64,000 nt of DNA from Pseudoalteromonas shioyasakiensis (GCF_019134595.1 NZ_CP077770.1:640001-704000), one strand, 5' to 3'; shown: positions 29,807 to 39,839, numbered from the stretch's first letter. Made by a program: numbers and translations. Notes: a model not told the origin generated them from the sequence alone.

Positions 29807-30357
29807 TGAGCAACGTTTTATTTTTAGACCGCGATGGTGTGGTCAATATTGATCATGGCTATGTATACAAACCAGAAGAGTTTGAATTTGTACCCGGTGT
29901 ATTCGAGGCGTGCAAAGCTTTTGCTGATGCTGGTTATAAAATTGTGGTGGTAACTAACCAGTCGGGTATTGGACGTGGTTATTATTCAGAACAAGATTTT
30001 TCCAACCTCACAGAGTGGATGAAGGGCGAGTTTTTACGTAACGGCGTTACTATTCTTGATGTCTATTTTTGTCCGCATCACCCAAGCAAAGCTGAGCCTG
30101 CTTATTTGCAAGAATGTAATTGTCGCAAGCCTGCCCCGGGTATGCTTTTACAAGCCATTGATGAGCATCAAATCGATCCATCACAAAGTATTATGGTTGG
30201 TGATAAGCTTGGCGACCTTATTGCCGCTGAGAGAGCCAATATCGCTACCCGCGTTTTAGTTCGTTCAGGGCAAAGTTATGCCGAGTCAACAGAACAACAC
30301 GCCGATGTAGTCTGTGAGTCTTTAGCTGAGTTACCTGCTTTAATTTTACAGTCTTAG
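29806..30357 (+). CDS. gmhB: D-glycero-beta-D-manno-heptose 1,7-bisphosphate 7-phosphatase
   Basis: Removes the C7 phosphate between the two HldE reactions. 183 residues, HAD family: nucleophile motif FLDRDGVVN, VVTNQSGIGRGYY, the zinc-binding loop with FCPHHP and CNCRKPAPGM, and MVGDKLGDLIAAERA. Together with gmhA and hldE it completes the ADP-heptose pathway apart from the final epimerase (hldD), which is not in the window. Confidence 0.95.
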   Translation: MSNVLFLDRDGVVNIDHGYVYKPEEFEFVPGVFEACKAFADAGYKIVVVTNQSGIGRGYYSEQDFSNLTEWMKGEFLRNGVTILDVYFCPHHPSKAEPAYLQECNCRKPAPGMLLQAIDEHQIDPSQSIMVGDKLGDLIAAERANIATRVLVRSGQSYAESTEQHADVVCESLAELPALILQS

Positions 30358-30506
30358 CAGGTAAGACCAGTTTTATTTCTCAAGCCTTAAGGTCTGCGAC
30401 GAACTGCAAACAGTGCAATTGTTCGGCTAAGCTTTTACAATAGGCGCAAAATTTAATGTCATGCTAATCATTTCTGGTTAGATACAAGAATATGTGGAGA
30501 TTACAG

Positions 30507-31703
30507 ATGAGAGCATCTGCGTTTTTTAATCAGTTGCAGCAGCAAATTGATGAAGTGAAAGCTGAAGGCTTATACAAAAGCGAGCGTGTTATCACGTCAC
30601 AGCAACAGGCTCAAATTGAAGTTGCCTCTGGTGATAAGGTTATTAACTTTTGTGCTAATAATTACCTTGGCTTAGCAAATAGCCCTGAGTTAATTAAAGC
30701 AGCTCAACAAGGCCTTGACGATCATGGTTTTGGTGTAGCGTCTGTACGCTTTATTTGCGGTACTCAAGATATTCATAAAACTTTAGAACAAAAGATCTCT
30801 GAGTTCTTAGAAACAGAAGACACTATTCTTTACTCATCATGTTTTGATGCCAACGCAGGTTTATTCGAAACAATTCTAGGCCCAGATGATGCAATCATCT
30901 CTGATGCGCTAAACCACGCTTCGATCATTGATGGTGTACGCCTTTGTAAAGCAAAGCGTTTTCGCTATGCAAATAACGACATGAGCGACCTTGAAAAGCA
31001 ACTTATTGCTGCTGATGAAGCGGGTGCTAAAACTAAGCTAATCGCCACTGACGGTGTTTTCTCAATGGACGGCGTAATTTGTAATCTTGAAGCGGTTTGT
31101 GATCTAGCTGATAAATATGATGCATTAGTGATGGTTGATGACTCTCACGCGGTTGGTTTTGTTGGCGAAAATGGTAAAGGTACGCCAGAGTACTGCGGTG
31201 TACTAGACCGTGTTGATATCATCACAGGTACGCTTGGTAAGGCACTTGGTGGCGCATCAGGTGGTTACACATCAGGTAAAAAAGAAATTGTAGAGTGGTT
31301 ACGTCAGCGTTCTCGCCCATACCTTTTCTCAAACTCACTTGCACCATCAATAGTTACTGCATCAATTAAAGTACTTGAGATGCTAAGCAATGGCGGCGAG
31401 TTACGCGCTAAGCTTTGGGATAACGCAAAGTATTTCCGTGAACAAATGGAAGCAGCAGGATTTACCTGTGCAGGTAAAGACCATGCCATTATCCCTGTCA
31501 TGTTAGGCGATGCTAAAGTTGCCTCAGCCATGGCTGACAAATTACTTGCCGAAGGTATTTACGTAACAGGTTTCTCATTCCCTGTCGTACCTAAAGGCCA
31601 AGCACGTATCCGCACGCAAATTTCTGCGGCGCATACAAAAGAGCAATTAGATACCGCTATTGCTGCCTTTACCCGTATTGGTAAAGAAATGGGTGTTATC
31701 TAA
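30507..31703 (+). CDS. kbl: 2-amino-3-ketobutyrate CoA ligase (glycine C-acetyltransferase)
   Basis: Cleaves 2-amino-3-ketobutyrate with CoA to glycine and acetyl-CoA, the second step of threonine catabolism. 398 residues from the ATG at 30507, the E. coli length; GGAG eight bases upstream supports this start over an in-frame ATG at 30492. PLP enzyme: [30 protein letters not shown] and the PLP lysine in [15 protein letters not shown] terminator-like hairpin separates it from tdh. Confidence 0.96.
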   Translation: MRASAFFNQLQQQIDEVKAEGLYKSERVITSQQQAQIEVASGDKVINFCANNYLGLANSPELIKAAQQGLDDHGFGVASVRFICGTQDIHKTLEQKISEFLETEDTILYSSCFDANAGLFETILGPDDAIISDALNHASIIDGVRLCKAKRFRYANNDMSDLEKQLIAADEAGAKTKLIATDGVFSMDGVICNLEAVCDLADKYDALVMVDDSHAVGFVGENGKGTPEYCGVLDRVDIITGTLGKALGGASGGYTSGKKEIVEWLRQRSRPYLFSNSLAPSIVTASIKVLEMLSNGGELRAKLWDNAKYFREQMEAAGFTCAGKDHAIIPVMLGDAKVASAMADKLLAEGIYVTGFSFPVVPKGQARIRTQISAAHTKEQLDTAIAAFTRIGKEMGVI

Positions 31704-31714
31704 TTTTATTTTCT

Positions 31715-31743
31715 AAACCGAAGCTTTTGCTTCGGTTTTGTTT
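31715..31743 (+). terminator. Terminator-like hairpin between kbl and tdh
   Basis: Ten-base-pair stem AAACCGAAGC / GCTTCGGTTT with a TTTT loop, then TTGTTT. It lies 12 bp after kbl inside what is otherwise an operon, so tdh may depend partly on read-through or have its own promoter. Confidence 0.75.
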
Positions 31744-31758
31744 AATTGAGTATAAATC

Positions 31759-32784
31759 ATGAAAGCATTATCTAAATTAAAAGCAGAACCAGGGATCTGG
31801 ATGACTGATGCGCCAAAACCTGAAGTTGGCCATAACGATCTGCTTATTAAAATCCGCAAAACAGCAATTTGTGGAACAGATGTCCATATTTATAAATGGG
31901 ATGAGTGGGCACAAAATACAATTCCTACGCCAATGGTTGTTGGTCATGAATATGTAGGTGAAGTGGTTGATATGGGTCAGGAAGTACGTGGTTTCCAAGT
32001 GGGTGACCGTGTTTCTGGCGAAGGCCATATTACCTGTGGTCACTGTCGTAACTGTCGTGCTGGTCGAGTGCATTTATGCCGTAATACAACTGGTGTTGGT
32101 GTAAACCGCGAAGGTGCATTTGCTGAATACCTTGTGATCCCAGCTTTCAACGCATTTAAAATTCCAGATAATATTCCTGATGAACTAGCATCAATCTTTG
32201 ACCCATTCGGTAATGCAGTGCACACAGCGTTGTCGTTTGACTTAGTAGGTGAAGACGTATTAATCACAGGTGCTGGCCCAATTGGTATCATGGCAGCTGC
32301 TGTTGCCAAACACGTGGGTGCACGTCATGTGGTTATCACTGATGTGAACGAATACCGCTTAGATTTAGCGCGTAAAATGGGCGCGACTCGTGCTGTAAAC
32401 GTAGCAACTGAAAAGCTTGAAGATGTAATGAAAGAGCTTGGCATGACCGAAGGCTTTGATATTGGTCTTGAAATGTCAGGTGTGCCAGTTGCATTTAACA
32501 GCATGCTAAACAACATGAATCACGGTGGTAAAATTGCCATGTTAGGTATTCCACCTTCAGATATGGCGGTTGATTGGAACCAGGTTATTTTCAAAGGTCT
32601 AATCATTAAAGGGATTTATGGCCGTGAAATGTTTGAAACTTGGTACAAAATGGCGAGTCTAATTCAGTCAGGTCTTGATCTGAAACCAATTATCACTCAC
32701 CAGTTCTCTGTGGATGACTTCCAAGCAGGCTTTGATACAATGATTTCAGGCCAATCAGGTAAAGTAATCCTCAACTGGGATTAA
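31759..32784 (+). CDS. tdh: L-threonine 3-dehydrogenase
   Basis: Oxidises threonine to 2-amino-3-ketobutyrate with NAD, feeding Kbl. 341 residues, same as E. coli. Zinc-dependent medium-chain dehydrogenase: catalytic-zinc residues in [10 protein letters not shown] and [11 protein letters not shown], structural-zinc cysteines in [15 protein letters not shown], and the NAD motif [15 protein letters not shown]. Paired with kbl in the usual order. Confidence 0.97.
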   Translation: MKALSKLKAEPGIWMTDAPKPEVGHNDLLIKIRKTAICGTDVHIYKWDEWAQNTIPTPMVVGHEYVGEVVDMGQEVRGFQVGDRVSGEGHITCGHCRNCRAGRVHLCRNTTGVGVNREGAFAEYLVIPAFNAFKIPDNIPDELASIFDPFGNAVHTALSFDLVGEDVLITGAGPIGIMAAAVAKHVGARHVVITDVNEYRLDLARKMGATRAVNVATEKLEDVMKELGMTEGFDIGLEMSGVPVAFNSMLNNMNHGGKIAMLGIPPSDMAVDWNQVIFKGLIIKGIYGREMFETWYKMASLIQSGLDLKPIITHQFSVDDFQAGFDTMISGQSGKVILNWD

Positions 32785-32801
32785 ACACCGAGTAATTTGA
32801 T

Positions 32802-32826
32802 AAGGCGGCTTTGGCCGCCTTTTTAG
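32802..32826 (+). terminator. Terminator after tdh
   Basis: AAGGCGGC / GCCGCCTTTTT hairpin; GC-rich stem with a TTTTT tail. Confidence 0.88.
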
Positions 32827-32839
32827 TTTAGAGAGTACT

Positions 32840-33157
32840 ATGTCGTATAAACATATTTCAGTAAGCGAAACATTTGCGCTGTTAGATAAAGAAGAGGTTG
32901 TGATTGCCGATATTCGCGATCCTAACTCATTTCAAACTGGGCATATCCCAGGTGCAGAGCATTTATCAAATGCCAATATCAGCGATTTTATGATGCATAA
33001 AGAGTTTGACCAGCCAATCATCATCGTTTGTTATCATGGTGTGAGCTCTCAAGGTGCTGCGAGCTATTTAGTTGAGCAAGGGTTTGAAGACGTATACAGC
33101 ATGGATGGTGGTTTTACAGCATGGCAGACGCAACTTCCGGAGCATATTGAACGATGA
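32840..33157 (+). CDS. glpE: Thiosulfate sulfurtransferase GlpE
   Basis: Single-domain rhodanese, 105 residues. The active-site loop CYHGVSSQGAA carries the catalytic Cys; IADIRDPNSFQTGHIPGA is the standard rhodanese N-terminal motif and GGFTAWQ ends the domain. It moves sulfane sulfur from thiosulfate to acceptors. Overlaps glpG by 4 nt, the same pairing as in E. coli, though glpD and glpR are not here. Confidence 0.93.
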   Translation: MSYKHISVSETFALLDKEEVVIADIRDPNSFQTGHIPGAEHLSNANISDFMMHKEFDQPIIIVCYHGVSSQGAASYLVEQGFEDVYSMDGGFTAWQTQLPEHIER

Positions 33158-33969
33158 TTGAGTTGGGTAGCATAAATAATCCTCGCGCCGCACAAGGCTT
33201 TATAGATTACATCAAAAGTAAGGGCTTACATGGCGAGCTGCGCTCGCAAGATGGGCAAACTGTGATTATTTGTGTTGCTCCAGAGCACTTTCATCAAGCT
33301 CAGCCTCTTTGGCAGGAGTTTGCTGCTAACCCTCATGACGAAAAATACCAACAAGCTTCATGGCAGGTAGGCAGTACACAATCGCCTCTGTCATATCAGG
33401 GGCAATCCCTTAATTTAAAAGCTCGCTTTAAGGGATTAAGCTGGCTAAACCGTACGGTTACTTTAGTCTCGATAGCTATATTTGTTGCCTTCTTATTAGG
33501 TGGTTTTGAAACTATATACAGTATGTTGCAGTTCAACCCAGCGCAGCCACTAACTTGGTTTACACCTGCCATTGTGCACTTTAGCGCTATTCACCTTATT
33601 TTTAATTTGATCTGGTGGATGACGCTGGGTAACGATATAGAAAAACGCAGCGGTAAATTAACCTTAGTGGGTTTATTTTTAGTGACGGCATTCATTAGTA
33701 ACTGGGCACAGTTTTTAGTTGTTGGGCCTAATTTTGGTGGTTTAAGTGGCGTTGTATATGGCTTACTGGGTTTTTGTTGGATTTACAGCGTAATGAGGCC
33801 AACAGAGCCGCCATTAGTGAGTAATAGCATTGTTGGTTTTATGTTGGTCTGGCTTATTCTAGGCTTTGTAGATATGTTGCCTGTGAGTATGGCTAACTGG
33901 GCGCATTTAGCGGGGTTACTAGCTGGTATGGCTTATGCTGTATCAGATAAGCTGTTATCGCGTAAATAA
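33154..33969 (+). CDS. glpG: Rhomboid family intramembrane serine protease GlpG
   Basis: 271 residues. An N-terminal cytosolic domain (about residues 1-75) precedes six membrane segments. The rhomboid catalytic Ser is in GGLSGVVYG and the His in NWAHLAGLLAG; the HxxxN block is HLIFNLIWW. It cuts membrane proteins within or near the bilayer. ATGA overlap with glpE shows coupling. Confidence 0.95.
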   Translation: MIELGSINNPRAAQGFIDYIKSKGLHGELRSQDGQTVIICVAPEHFHQAQPLWQEFAANPHDEKYQQASWQVGSTQSPLSYQGQSLNLKARFKGLSWLNRTVTLVSIAIFVAFLLGGFETIYSMLQFNPAQPLTWFTPAIVHFSAIHLIFNLIWWMTLGNDIEKRSGKLTLVGLFLVTAFISNWAQFLVVGPNFGGLSGVVYGLLGFCWIYSVMRPTEPPLVSNSIVGFMLVWLILGFVDMLPVSMANWAHLAGLLAGMAYAVSDKLLSRK

Positions 33970-33983
33970 TCACGGAAATAAAA

Positions 33984-34003
33984 ATGGCGGCTTATGCCGC
34001 CAT
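33984..34003. terminator. Hairpin between convergent glpG and FliL-like gene
   Basis: Eight-base-pair stem ATGGCGGC / GCCGCCAT with a TTAT loop; A-rich on the left and moderately T-rich on the right, so it probably serves both strands. Confidence 0.65.
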
Positions 34004-34010
34004 GTTACTT

Positions 34011-34415
34011 TTAATGATATAAATACTTAGTAAATAACACTTCTCGGACAATTTCTTGTCCTGTTTCTTGTTTTAGTAGTGCTTTTAGCTTTTCGGTGCA
34101 GCGCTTTCTGATTTCTTCGCGACCGGTAAGCGATTTAATGTTTTCTTCAGGCTCTTTTGAGAGTATTTCAACAATCGCATCACGCAATAGTGGAGTGTGA
34201 TGTTCTACGATTGCGATATCAGAGAGATCATTGAGCATGAGATCCACCGTAATACGAACATAGCCAAGCTTTTTGTTACCTTGACCTATGTAGTTAGTGA
34301 TGATGTCAGGCTCAAAACCAAAGTAGCCAACATTTGATTCAGCGCGTACAGACCAACTTGTTGCAGAAACAAGCAGCATGCTTATCAAGTAAATTGATAA
34401 CAATGATTTTTTCAT
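34011..34415 (-). CDS. FliL-like protein
   Basis: 134 residues with a signal sequence (residues 6-24). The mature part matches the C-terminal domain of the flagellar basal-body protein FliL: YVRITVDLMLND, HHTPLLRDAIVEILS and the end LFTKYLYH. Flagellar FliL has a transmembrane anchor and a longer linker; here the N-terminus looks like a cleavable signal (possible site after VRA), and no flagellar gene is near. A stand-alone paralog of this type next to ubiC is, from memory, common in marine gammaproteobacteria. Its function is not known. Confidence 0.82.
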   Translation of the reverse strand: MKKSLLSIYLISMLLVSATSWSVRAESNVGYFGFEPDIITNYIGQGNKKLGYVRITVDLMLNDLSDIAIVEHHTPLLRDAIVEILSKEPEENIKSLTGREEIRKRCTEKLKALLKQETGQEIVREVLFTKYLYH

Positions 34416-34452
34416 AGTTAAGAATATTCCACCCTTTCAATGATTTTTAGTC

Positions 34453-34478
34453 TATACCCAAATTCACTTAAGATACAG
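34453..34478 (+). repeat. Possible remnant of the element found at 52600-52864
   Basis: TATACCCAA followed after a few bases by AAGAT-CAG resembles the left end of the element beside argE (19 of 26 positions by my alignment). No matching right end is seen nearby, so it would be a solo or decayed end. Weak. Confidence 0.35.
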
Positions 34479-34580
34479 GCTGTTCTGCGTTTTTTAACCC
34501 TGCTTGAGATTAAATCATGACTTTTTCGAAACGTGCAGCAGTGATATCATTTGCACGGTATTTAAAAATAATGAGTCGTT

Positions 34581-35126
34581 GTGATCACATTCCCAGTTTC
34601 ATTAGCTGCAAATTGGCAGCCTGCTTCAGCATTTCCAGATTTGACGCAACAACAGCAAGGTTGGTTGCTTGAAGCTGGGTCATTAACAGCCAAGCTTAAA
34701 AGTCACTGTCAGGCTTTTTCAGTTGAAGTTTTAAACGAAGCACCCTTTGACCTAACCGCCGAGCAACAAGCGTTACTCAATACCTCTCTAAGTCAGGCAT
34801 TAAATCGCGAAGTGTTACTTCTATGCGATGGTAAACCAATGGTTTATGCACAAAGCTGGTTGCCGGCAGATGATACATTAAAAAAGCAGCAGTTACTAAG
34901 TATGGGAACAAGGCCGCTTGGTGATGTTATTTTTCAAGACCCAAGCTTATCGCGCACAGAAATAGAAGTTGCTGAGTTTTCACAGCAGCACGCTATCCAA
35001 GCTTTAACATCTGAAATTGGCTTCTCTTCACAACCACTGTGGGGAAGACGCAGTGTTTTTAGCTTATCTAATGCTCATTTTCTCGTGGCTGAAGTATTCT
35101 TACCTGGAGCGTATATTTACCTATGA
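34581..35126 (+). CDS. ubiC: Chorismate lyase UbiC
   Basis: Makes 4-hydroxybenzoate from chorismate for ubiquinone. 181 residues. Family blocks: [16 protein letters not shown] near the N-terminus, the basic [11 protein letters not shown] and the C-terminal [20 protein letters not shown] with the substrate Glu near the end. The start is a GTG at 34581; the upstream ATG is out of frame. ATGA overlap with ubiA. This is the E. coli ubiC-ubiA order. Confidence 0.93.
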   Translation: MITFPVSLAANWQPASAFPDLTQQQQGWLLEAGSLTAKLKSHCQAFSVEVLNEAPFDLTAEQQALLNTSLSQALNREVLLLCDGKPMVYAQSWLPADDTLKKQQLLSMGTRPLGDVIFQDPSLSRTEIEVAEFSQQHAIQALTSEIGFSSQPLWGRRSVFSLSNAHFLVAEVFLPGAYIYL

Positions 35127-36001
35127 AGCTAGCTGCACTTAAGGTCGCACATATACCTTACTATAAACAGTTAATGCGTACCGATAAGCCAATTGGCACC
35201 TTGTTACTATTGTGGCCAACTTATTGGGCGCTATGGCTTGCTGAGCTTGGCACGCCGAGCTTATTAAATTTTGTGGTTTTTAGTTTGGGCGTCTTTGTGA
35301 TGCGCAGTGCTGGGTGTGTAATTAATGACTTTGCCGATCGTAAAATAGATGGTTCAGTTAAGCGCACAGCCCAGCGACCGCTTGCAGCAGGTTTGGTATC
35401 AAGTGGTGAAGCTCTGAGCTTATTTGTATTGCTTATTGTGGTGGCGTTTGGTTTAGTGTTAACACTCGGGTGGTCAACGATATTATTGTCGTTGGGAGCG
35501 TTAGCACTGGCGTTTTGTTATCCATTTATGAAGCGCTACACGCAACTACCGCAAGTTGTGCTTGGTGCTGCATTCAGCTGGGCTATTCCAATGGCCTATA
35601 TGGCATCAATTGGCTCAGTGCCATTAGAAGCCTGGCTATTATTTACCGCGAATCTTGTTTGGACTGTGGCTTATGACACTATGTATGCCATGGTTGATCG
35701 AGATGATGATTTAAAGATTGGCGTTAAATCAACGGCAATCTTGTTTGCCAGCTATGACAGACACATCATCTTTTTACTCAATGCCTTGTTTATTGCGATT
35801 CTTGCTTACATAGGTATGAGTAATCACCTTGGCTTGCCTTATTGGCTGGGCTTAGCTGCAGCGGTGGGTTTTTTACTTTATCAACAAACGCTTATTCATA
35901 AACGAGAGCGAGATCCTTGCTTCAAAGCATTTTTGAATAACCATTATGTAGGGTTAGTGATTTTTATCGGTATGGCAGCATCCTTGCCACTGCCATTTTA
36001 A
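35123..36001 (+). CDS. ubiA: 4-hydroxybenzoate octaprenyltransferase UbiA
   Basis: Membrane prenyltransferase that attaches the polyprenyl tail in ubiquinone synthesis. 292 residues, about nine membrane helices. The two Asp-rich motifs are present: [20 protein letters not shown] and [20 protein letters not shown]. Its stop codon directly meets the stop of the oxygenase gene on the other strand. Confidence 0.96.
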   Translation: MKLAALKVAHIPYYKQLMRTDKPIGTLLLLWPTYWALWLAELGTPSLLNFVVFSLGVFVMRSAGCVINDFADRKIDGSVKRTAQRPLAAGLVSSGEALSLFVLLIVVAFGLVLTLGWSTILLSLGALALAFCYPFMKRYTQLPQVVLGAAFSWAIPMAYMASIGSVPLEAWLLFTANLVWTVAYDTMYAMVDRDDDLKIGVKSTAILFASYDRHIIFLLNALFIAILAYIGMSNHLGLPYWLGLAAAVGFLLYQQTLIHKRERDPCFKAFLNNHYVGLVIFIGMAASLPLPF

Positions 36002-36622
36002 TTACCTTGGTGGGTCGATAATGCCGCTGATTGAGGCATTTTTTCTGAACCAGCCCGCAATAGAGTAGCGTACATCGTTTGCGGGTAATACTTCATGCAT
36101 AAAGCGTTCGCTTTCAAACATAACCAATAAGCCCGCTTGAGGTTTAATGACTATTTCAATGTCTTTACTTTTTGGTTTGTAGATCACCAATTCACCGCCA
36201 GACTCTGGCGTATTTAAGTAACAAACCGTTGTAAAAATGCGATTCGAACGGCCTTTGAAGGCATCATAGTGCTTTTTATAAAAGTCACCTTGTTGATACT
36301 TTGCATAATGGCATTCATAATCAAATAAGCCTAAATAGAAGCCACGGTTTAACTGTGTCTTTATCGCTTCCATGGTCGCAAGATAAGTAATTTGTGCTTG
36401 GCTTGAGCTATCAAACCAAAAGGTTTTATCTTTACGCACGGTTTTATCTATTTGTTGGTCGTTTAATCGGCCAATACCTGCGGTATGAAAATGCGGGTTA
36501 ATGCGATAGCAATCGGCAATTAAATCAGCAATTAAGCTTTCATCAATCGCGTTTTCAACAACAGCATATCCTGTACGTTCAATAGCATCTAAGTATGTGT
36601 CGGTAATCAGCGGTGCGGTCAT
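36002..36622 (-). CDS. 2OG-Fe(II) oxygenase family protein
   Basis: 206-residue protein with the prolyl 4-hydroxylase-like double-stranded helix: iron ligands His and Asp in KKHYDAFKGRSNRIFT, CYLNTPESGGELVIY, then the distal His in FMHEVLPANDVRYSIAGW with the Arg that binds 2-oxoglutarate. It resembles PKHD-type proteins. The substrate is unknown. Monocistronic by position, convergent with ubiA with no gap. Confidence 0.85.
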   Translation of the reverse strand: MTAPLITDTYLDAIERTGYAVVENAIDESLIADLIADCYRINPHFHTAGIGRLNDQQIDKTVRKDKTFWFDSSSQAQITYLATMEAIKTQLNRGFYLGLFDYECHYAKYQQGDFYKKHYDAFKGRSNRIFTTVCYLNTPESGGELVIYKPKSKDIEIVIKPQAGLLVMFESERFMHEVLPANDVRYSIAGWFRKNASISGIIDPPR

Positions 36623-36719
36623 TCATGTGCACAATCAAAAAAAGGTGCGTAAGTGTATATGAAAAATTGTGTGATGCACGCTTTTTATGCAGTAAAAAAT
36701 GAAGAAATAAAGGGGATTG

Positions 36720-36745
36720 GCTAGCCTGATTAATTACAGGCTAGC
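36720..36745 (-). terminator. Terminator of the LysR gene
   Basis: Perfect 9-bp inverted repeat GCTAGCCTG / CAGGCTAGC with an 8-nt AT loop, 18 bp after the LysR stop on the minus strand; the downstream side is only moderately T-rich (CCCCTTTATTTC). Confidence 0.6.
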
Positions 36746-36762
36746 AGCATATAAAATAGCTT

Positions 36763-37650
36763 TTAGCTTTGGCTTGATAACGCCGTTTTTTCAATGAGGT
36801 CAAGTAAATGACTAACATGAGAATTCTCATTGATTTGTTGATTTGTTTGGATCACAAGCTGCTCGTGTGCGATACCTTTATTGGTTTTCAATAACAGTAA
36901 ATCTGGGTCTGAAGAGACAATATTTGTGTGTTCAATACTGGCTATTGCGATGTGGTTTGACTTTTTAAGGCCATCCATTACTTGCTCGATGCTGCCTACT
37001 TTGATGCTTGATGTTTTATCAAATGATTCGATAGCATCGTTTAGCATAGCTTGCACTTGTTTAGACTGTGAAAAACAGCTGTACATAGGGTAGTCTGCAA
37101 AGTCGCGTTTACTAATGTCGCTCTTATGCGCAAGTGGGTGGTTTTTAGCTACAAAAATAATCAGTTGATCAGGTAAATGTATATCACTACCAATGCTGTT
37201 CATTGCCTGAGAGCATACGCTAATATCAATTTCACCTAATTGCAGTTTACGTACAAGTTCACTTTGCTCTTGTAGTTGCATCTCGATTTTTACATGCGGA
37301 TATTGCGCTAAAAATTGGCCGCAAGAAACAGGCACAACCGTGCTTGCTTTGTTGGTATAACCAATAACTAATTTTTCGCTAGTGCAACCGTTTAAAGATT
37401 CGAATAAACGTTTTTTGGTTTCTTCTAGGTTGTCGAGGGTTTGTTTTGCGTACTCAAGGAAAAGTTCACCTTCTTTGGTTAACTTAACTGAGCGTGTAGA
37501 GCGGGTAACGAGCTCATAGCCAATTTCATCTTCGAGCGTCTGAATACTGCGAGTTAACGCTGAAGTGCTGATTTGGGTTTTTTCTGCAGCTTGGCGGAAA
37601 TGCCTTAGCACTCCGAGTGCCACAAATTGTTCAAGTTGTTCAAATCTCAC
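36763..37650 (-). CDS. LysR family transcriptional regulator
   Basis: 295 residues. N-terminal winged helix-turn-helix (residues 1-60: FEQLEQFVALGVLRHFRQAA, TSALTRSIQTLEDEIGYELV), then a periplasmic-binding-like effector domain starting near residue 90. No divergent partner gene is visible; the HD-GYP gene upstream is on the same strand with a 117-bp gap. Target genes and effector cannot be deduced. Confidence 0.9.
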   Translation of the reverse strand: MRFEQLEQFVALGVLRHFRQAAEKTQISTSALTRSIQTLEDEIGYELVTRSTRSVKLTKEGELFLEYAKQTLDNLEETKKRLFESLNGCTSEKLVIGYTNKASTVVPVSCGQFLAQYPHVKIEMQLQEQSELVRKLQLGEIDISVCSQAMNSIGSDIHLPDQLIIFVAKNHPLAHKSDISKRDFADYPMYSCFSQSKQVQAMLNDAIESFDKTSSIKVGSIEQVMDGLKKSNHIAIASIEHTNIVSSDPDLLLLKTNKGIAHEQLVIQTNQQINENSHVSHLLDLIEKTALSSQS

Positions 37651-37767
37651 TTTAATAGTCCCTTGTTATGAGTAAGCCTTTTACGTCCAGGCAATATTAT
37701 TATACTTCACGTAGGCATAGTAAATTATTGTACCTTTTTTGGGAAGTGTTTTACAGAAAAGTTACAT

Positions 37768-39294
37768 CTAGTCAGGGTAACGGTCTTTAATCTCTAAGAA
37801 AAGTGGTAAATTTTCAAGTAATAAGTCGACTAGAATTGGATCAAAATGTTTCCCGCGCTGATCTTTTATGAGAGTTAACGCCTCTTCCAGTGGCCAGGCT
37901 TTTTTATAACAACGGTCGCTACAAAGGGCATCAAATACATCGGCGAGGGCGGTTATGCGGCCAACTATATTAATATCGTCTGCCCTTAAACCTTGCGGAT
38001 AACCTGAACCATCCCACTTTTCATGATGCTGGTAAGAAATTAAAGCACCGCATGTCAATATCTCGTTACTTGAATTTTTTAATATTTCATAGCCGATTTC
38101 TGCATGGGTTTTCATTATTTCCCATTCATCATCAGTGAGTTTACCAGGTTTGTTTAAAATACTATCGGGAATGCTGATTTTACCAATGTCATGCAGTGGT
38201 GAAGCAAGCTTAATGATTTCACATTGAAATGGGTTAAGCTCTGAAAGCTGAGCAAGTAACTCACTATATAAAGCAACACGTTTAACGTGAGAGCCGGTTT
38301 CTTTAGAGCGTTTTTCTACTGCTTCTCCAAGAATGTACGACAGCTCTTTTTGCGATTCTTTTACCATTTCTCTGAGTTTTAAATTATCGTAAGCAAGCGC
38401 GATATTGTTGGCATAAAACTCTAACAGTTGATGTTCTGTGGCCTGTAACTTACTGCCTTTATGAACATAAAGCATGGTTTCAAGGCCAGCTTTGGTAGGA
38501 AAGTAACCAATATAATCATTACTTGTTTTTAGTGATGATTTTCGCTCATGTGCATCTATAAATAAGTTTTTTACTTCATCAGGAATGGTGTTTTGCTGTG
38601 GTGTGGGGCCTACACCTGAGGCTGCAAGCAATTGAAAATCTTTTGCTGGTGACGATTGTAGATTAACGGCTGCAGCACAATAAATTTGCGTGTCATTAAT
38701 GCCCATCACGTTAGTGACATGGCTTAAAATTGTTGAAGCAAATTCATGAACACTGTCACATTTTAAAAAGTTAGCAGACGCGTTGATGATCTGTTCAAGA
38801 CCATGCTTGTGGCGGTCTATAATTTGAATATCGCGGTGTGCTCTTAAGGCTGAGTAGAGTAGGGTTTTAATTTTAATCGCGGTGAGCTCAGTTTTGTTTT
38901 TATAATCGTTAATGTCGTAATCGCGGATAATCGCTTCTTCAGGGGCTTCACCTGGCTGACCTGTGCGAAGAATTAAACGAATATCGTGGTTTTCTATTTC
39001 ATCGCGAATGTATTGAATAAGCTCAAGACCAGCATGATTGGTTTCCATTACCACATCAACTAGAGCAACAGAAAAGGGAATATCTTTTTTTAAAAACTCT
39101 TTTGCTTCCGCCGCAGAGTAGGCGTCATAAAAGCGCAGACCTTTATTTTCGAAAGTGAAGCCAGCTAATACTAGTTTCGTAACTTGATGGATATCTTCCT
39201 CATCATCAACAACAAGAATATGCCAGTATTCAGGCTCTTCAGTTTCTATATTATTTTCTTCTAACTGTTCTTCAGAAAATAAGAAATCATCCAC
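37768..39294 (-). CDS. Response regulator with DUF3369 and HD-GYP domains (c-di-GMP phosphodiesterase)
   Basis: 508 residues. Receiver domain about 25-150: acidic pair DDEED, phospho-acceptor Asp in VALVDVVMETN, and Lys in NDYKNKTEL. DUF3369, a GAF-like sensor, spans about 170-320. The HD-GYP domain follows: HDIGKISIPDSILNKPGKL, then HHEKWDGSGYPQGL, with the metal ligands and GYP motif complete, so it is expected to degrade cyclic di-GMP. No cognate histidine kinase is adjacent; it is an orphan regulator here. Confidence 0.92.
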   Translation of the reverse strand: MDDFLFSEEQLEENNIETEEPEYWHILVVDDEEDIHQVTKLVLAGFTFENKGLRFYDAYSAAEAKEFLKKDIPFSVALVDVVMETNHAGLELIQYIRDEIENHDIRLILRTGQPGEAPEEAIIRDYDINDYKNKTELTAIKIKTLLYSALRAHRDIQIIDRHKHGLEQIINASANFLKCDSVHEFASTILSHVTNVMGINDTQIYCAAAVNLQSSPAKDFQLLAASGVGPTPQQNTIPDEVKNLFIDAHERKSSLKTSNDYIGYFPTKAGLETMLYVHKGSKLQATEHQLLEFYANNIALAYDNLKLREMVKESQKELSYILGEAVEKRSKETGSHVKRVALYSELLAQLSELNPFQCEIIKLASPLHDIGKISIPDSILNKPGKLTDDEWEIMKTHAEIGYEILKNSSNEILTCGALISYQHHEKWDGSGYPQGLRADDINIVGRITALADVFDALCSDRCYKKAWPLEEALTLIKDQRGKHFDPILVDLLLENLPLFLEIKDRYPD

Positions 39295-39345
39295 AAAAAC
39301 ACCACTTATTGTTGTATCTCATACAATAAGTATAGAGGCAGAAAT

Positions 39346-39753
39346 TTACTCTGCCTTATCTGAAACTGGTTTTTTTTCGATATTCTTTAATTCGATTTCG
39401 ATCGCATCGCAAGAAATGTGGATCTCATACAAAGAGGTGAGAAGAGACAAGGCTAAACAAGCGAGGCTGATGCCAAATAAAATGATTCCTGTGGTATTAA
39501 ATTCTATAAATAATGCAAACATTGATAATGTACACATTAGAAAAGAGGCAACACCATAAACCTGCATCACTCTAATGAGTTTAATGCGTTTTCTTAAATT
39601 GGTAATTTGTGCAACAACTAATGGGCGGATACTTTCCCCTTCACGTGCATTGAGTTCTCGAATAAGCTGAGCAAGCACCAAAAAACGATTGGTGTAAGCA
39701 AGTAACAGTAAAGAAATAGCTGGGAATAATAATCCCGGTGTTGTTAAAGTCAT
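39346..39753 (-). CDS. DUF2721 family membrane protein
   Basis: 135 residues. Short N-terminal hydrophobic segment (LLFPAISLLLLAYTNRFLVL), a basic central stretch ITNLRKRIKLIR, then two membrane segments (about 63-84 and 88-107) and a charged C-terminal tail. These fit the DUF2721 family, whose function is unknown. It lies 51 bp upstream of the HD-GYP gene on the same strand and could be its operon partner. Confidence 0.78.
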   Translation of the reverse strand: MTLTTPGLLFPAISLLLLAYTNRFLVLAQLIRELNAREGESIRPLVVAQITNLRKRIKLIRVMQVYGVASFLMCTLSMFALFIEFNTTGIILFGISLACLALSLLTSLYEIHISCDAIEIELKNIEKKPVSDKAE

Positions 39754-39839
39754 GTGGCTACCTTGAAATAAGCATTGCAGCGAAGTTAGTTGCTAGCGTA
39801 GTTTAGGATTTAAAGATAGAAAAGTAAAAGGGAAGTGAT

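Noticed and set aside
30358..30506. Gap between gmhB and kbl checked for a regulatory RNA
   Set aside because: No stable hairpin with T-run, riboswitch-like structure or clear promoter pair was recognised.
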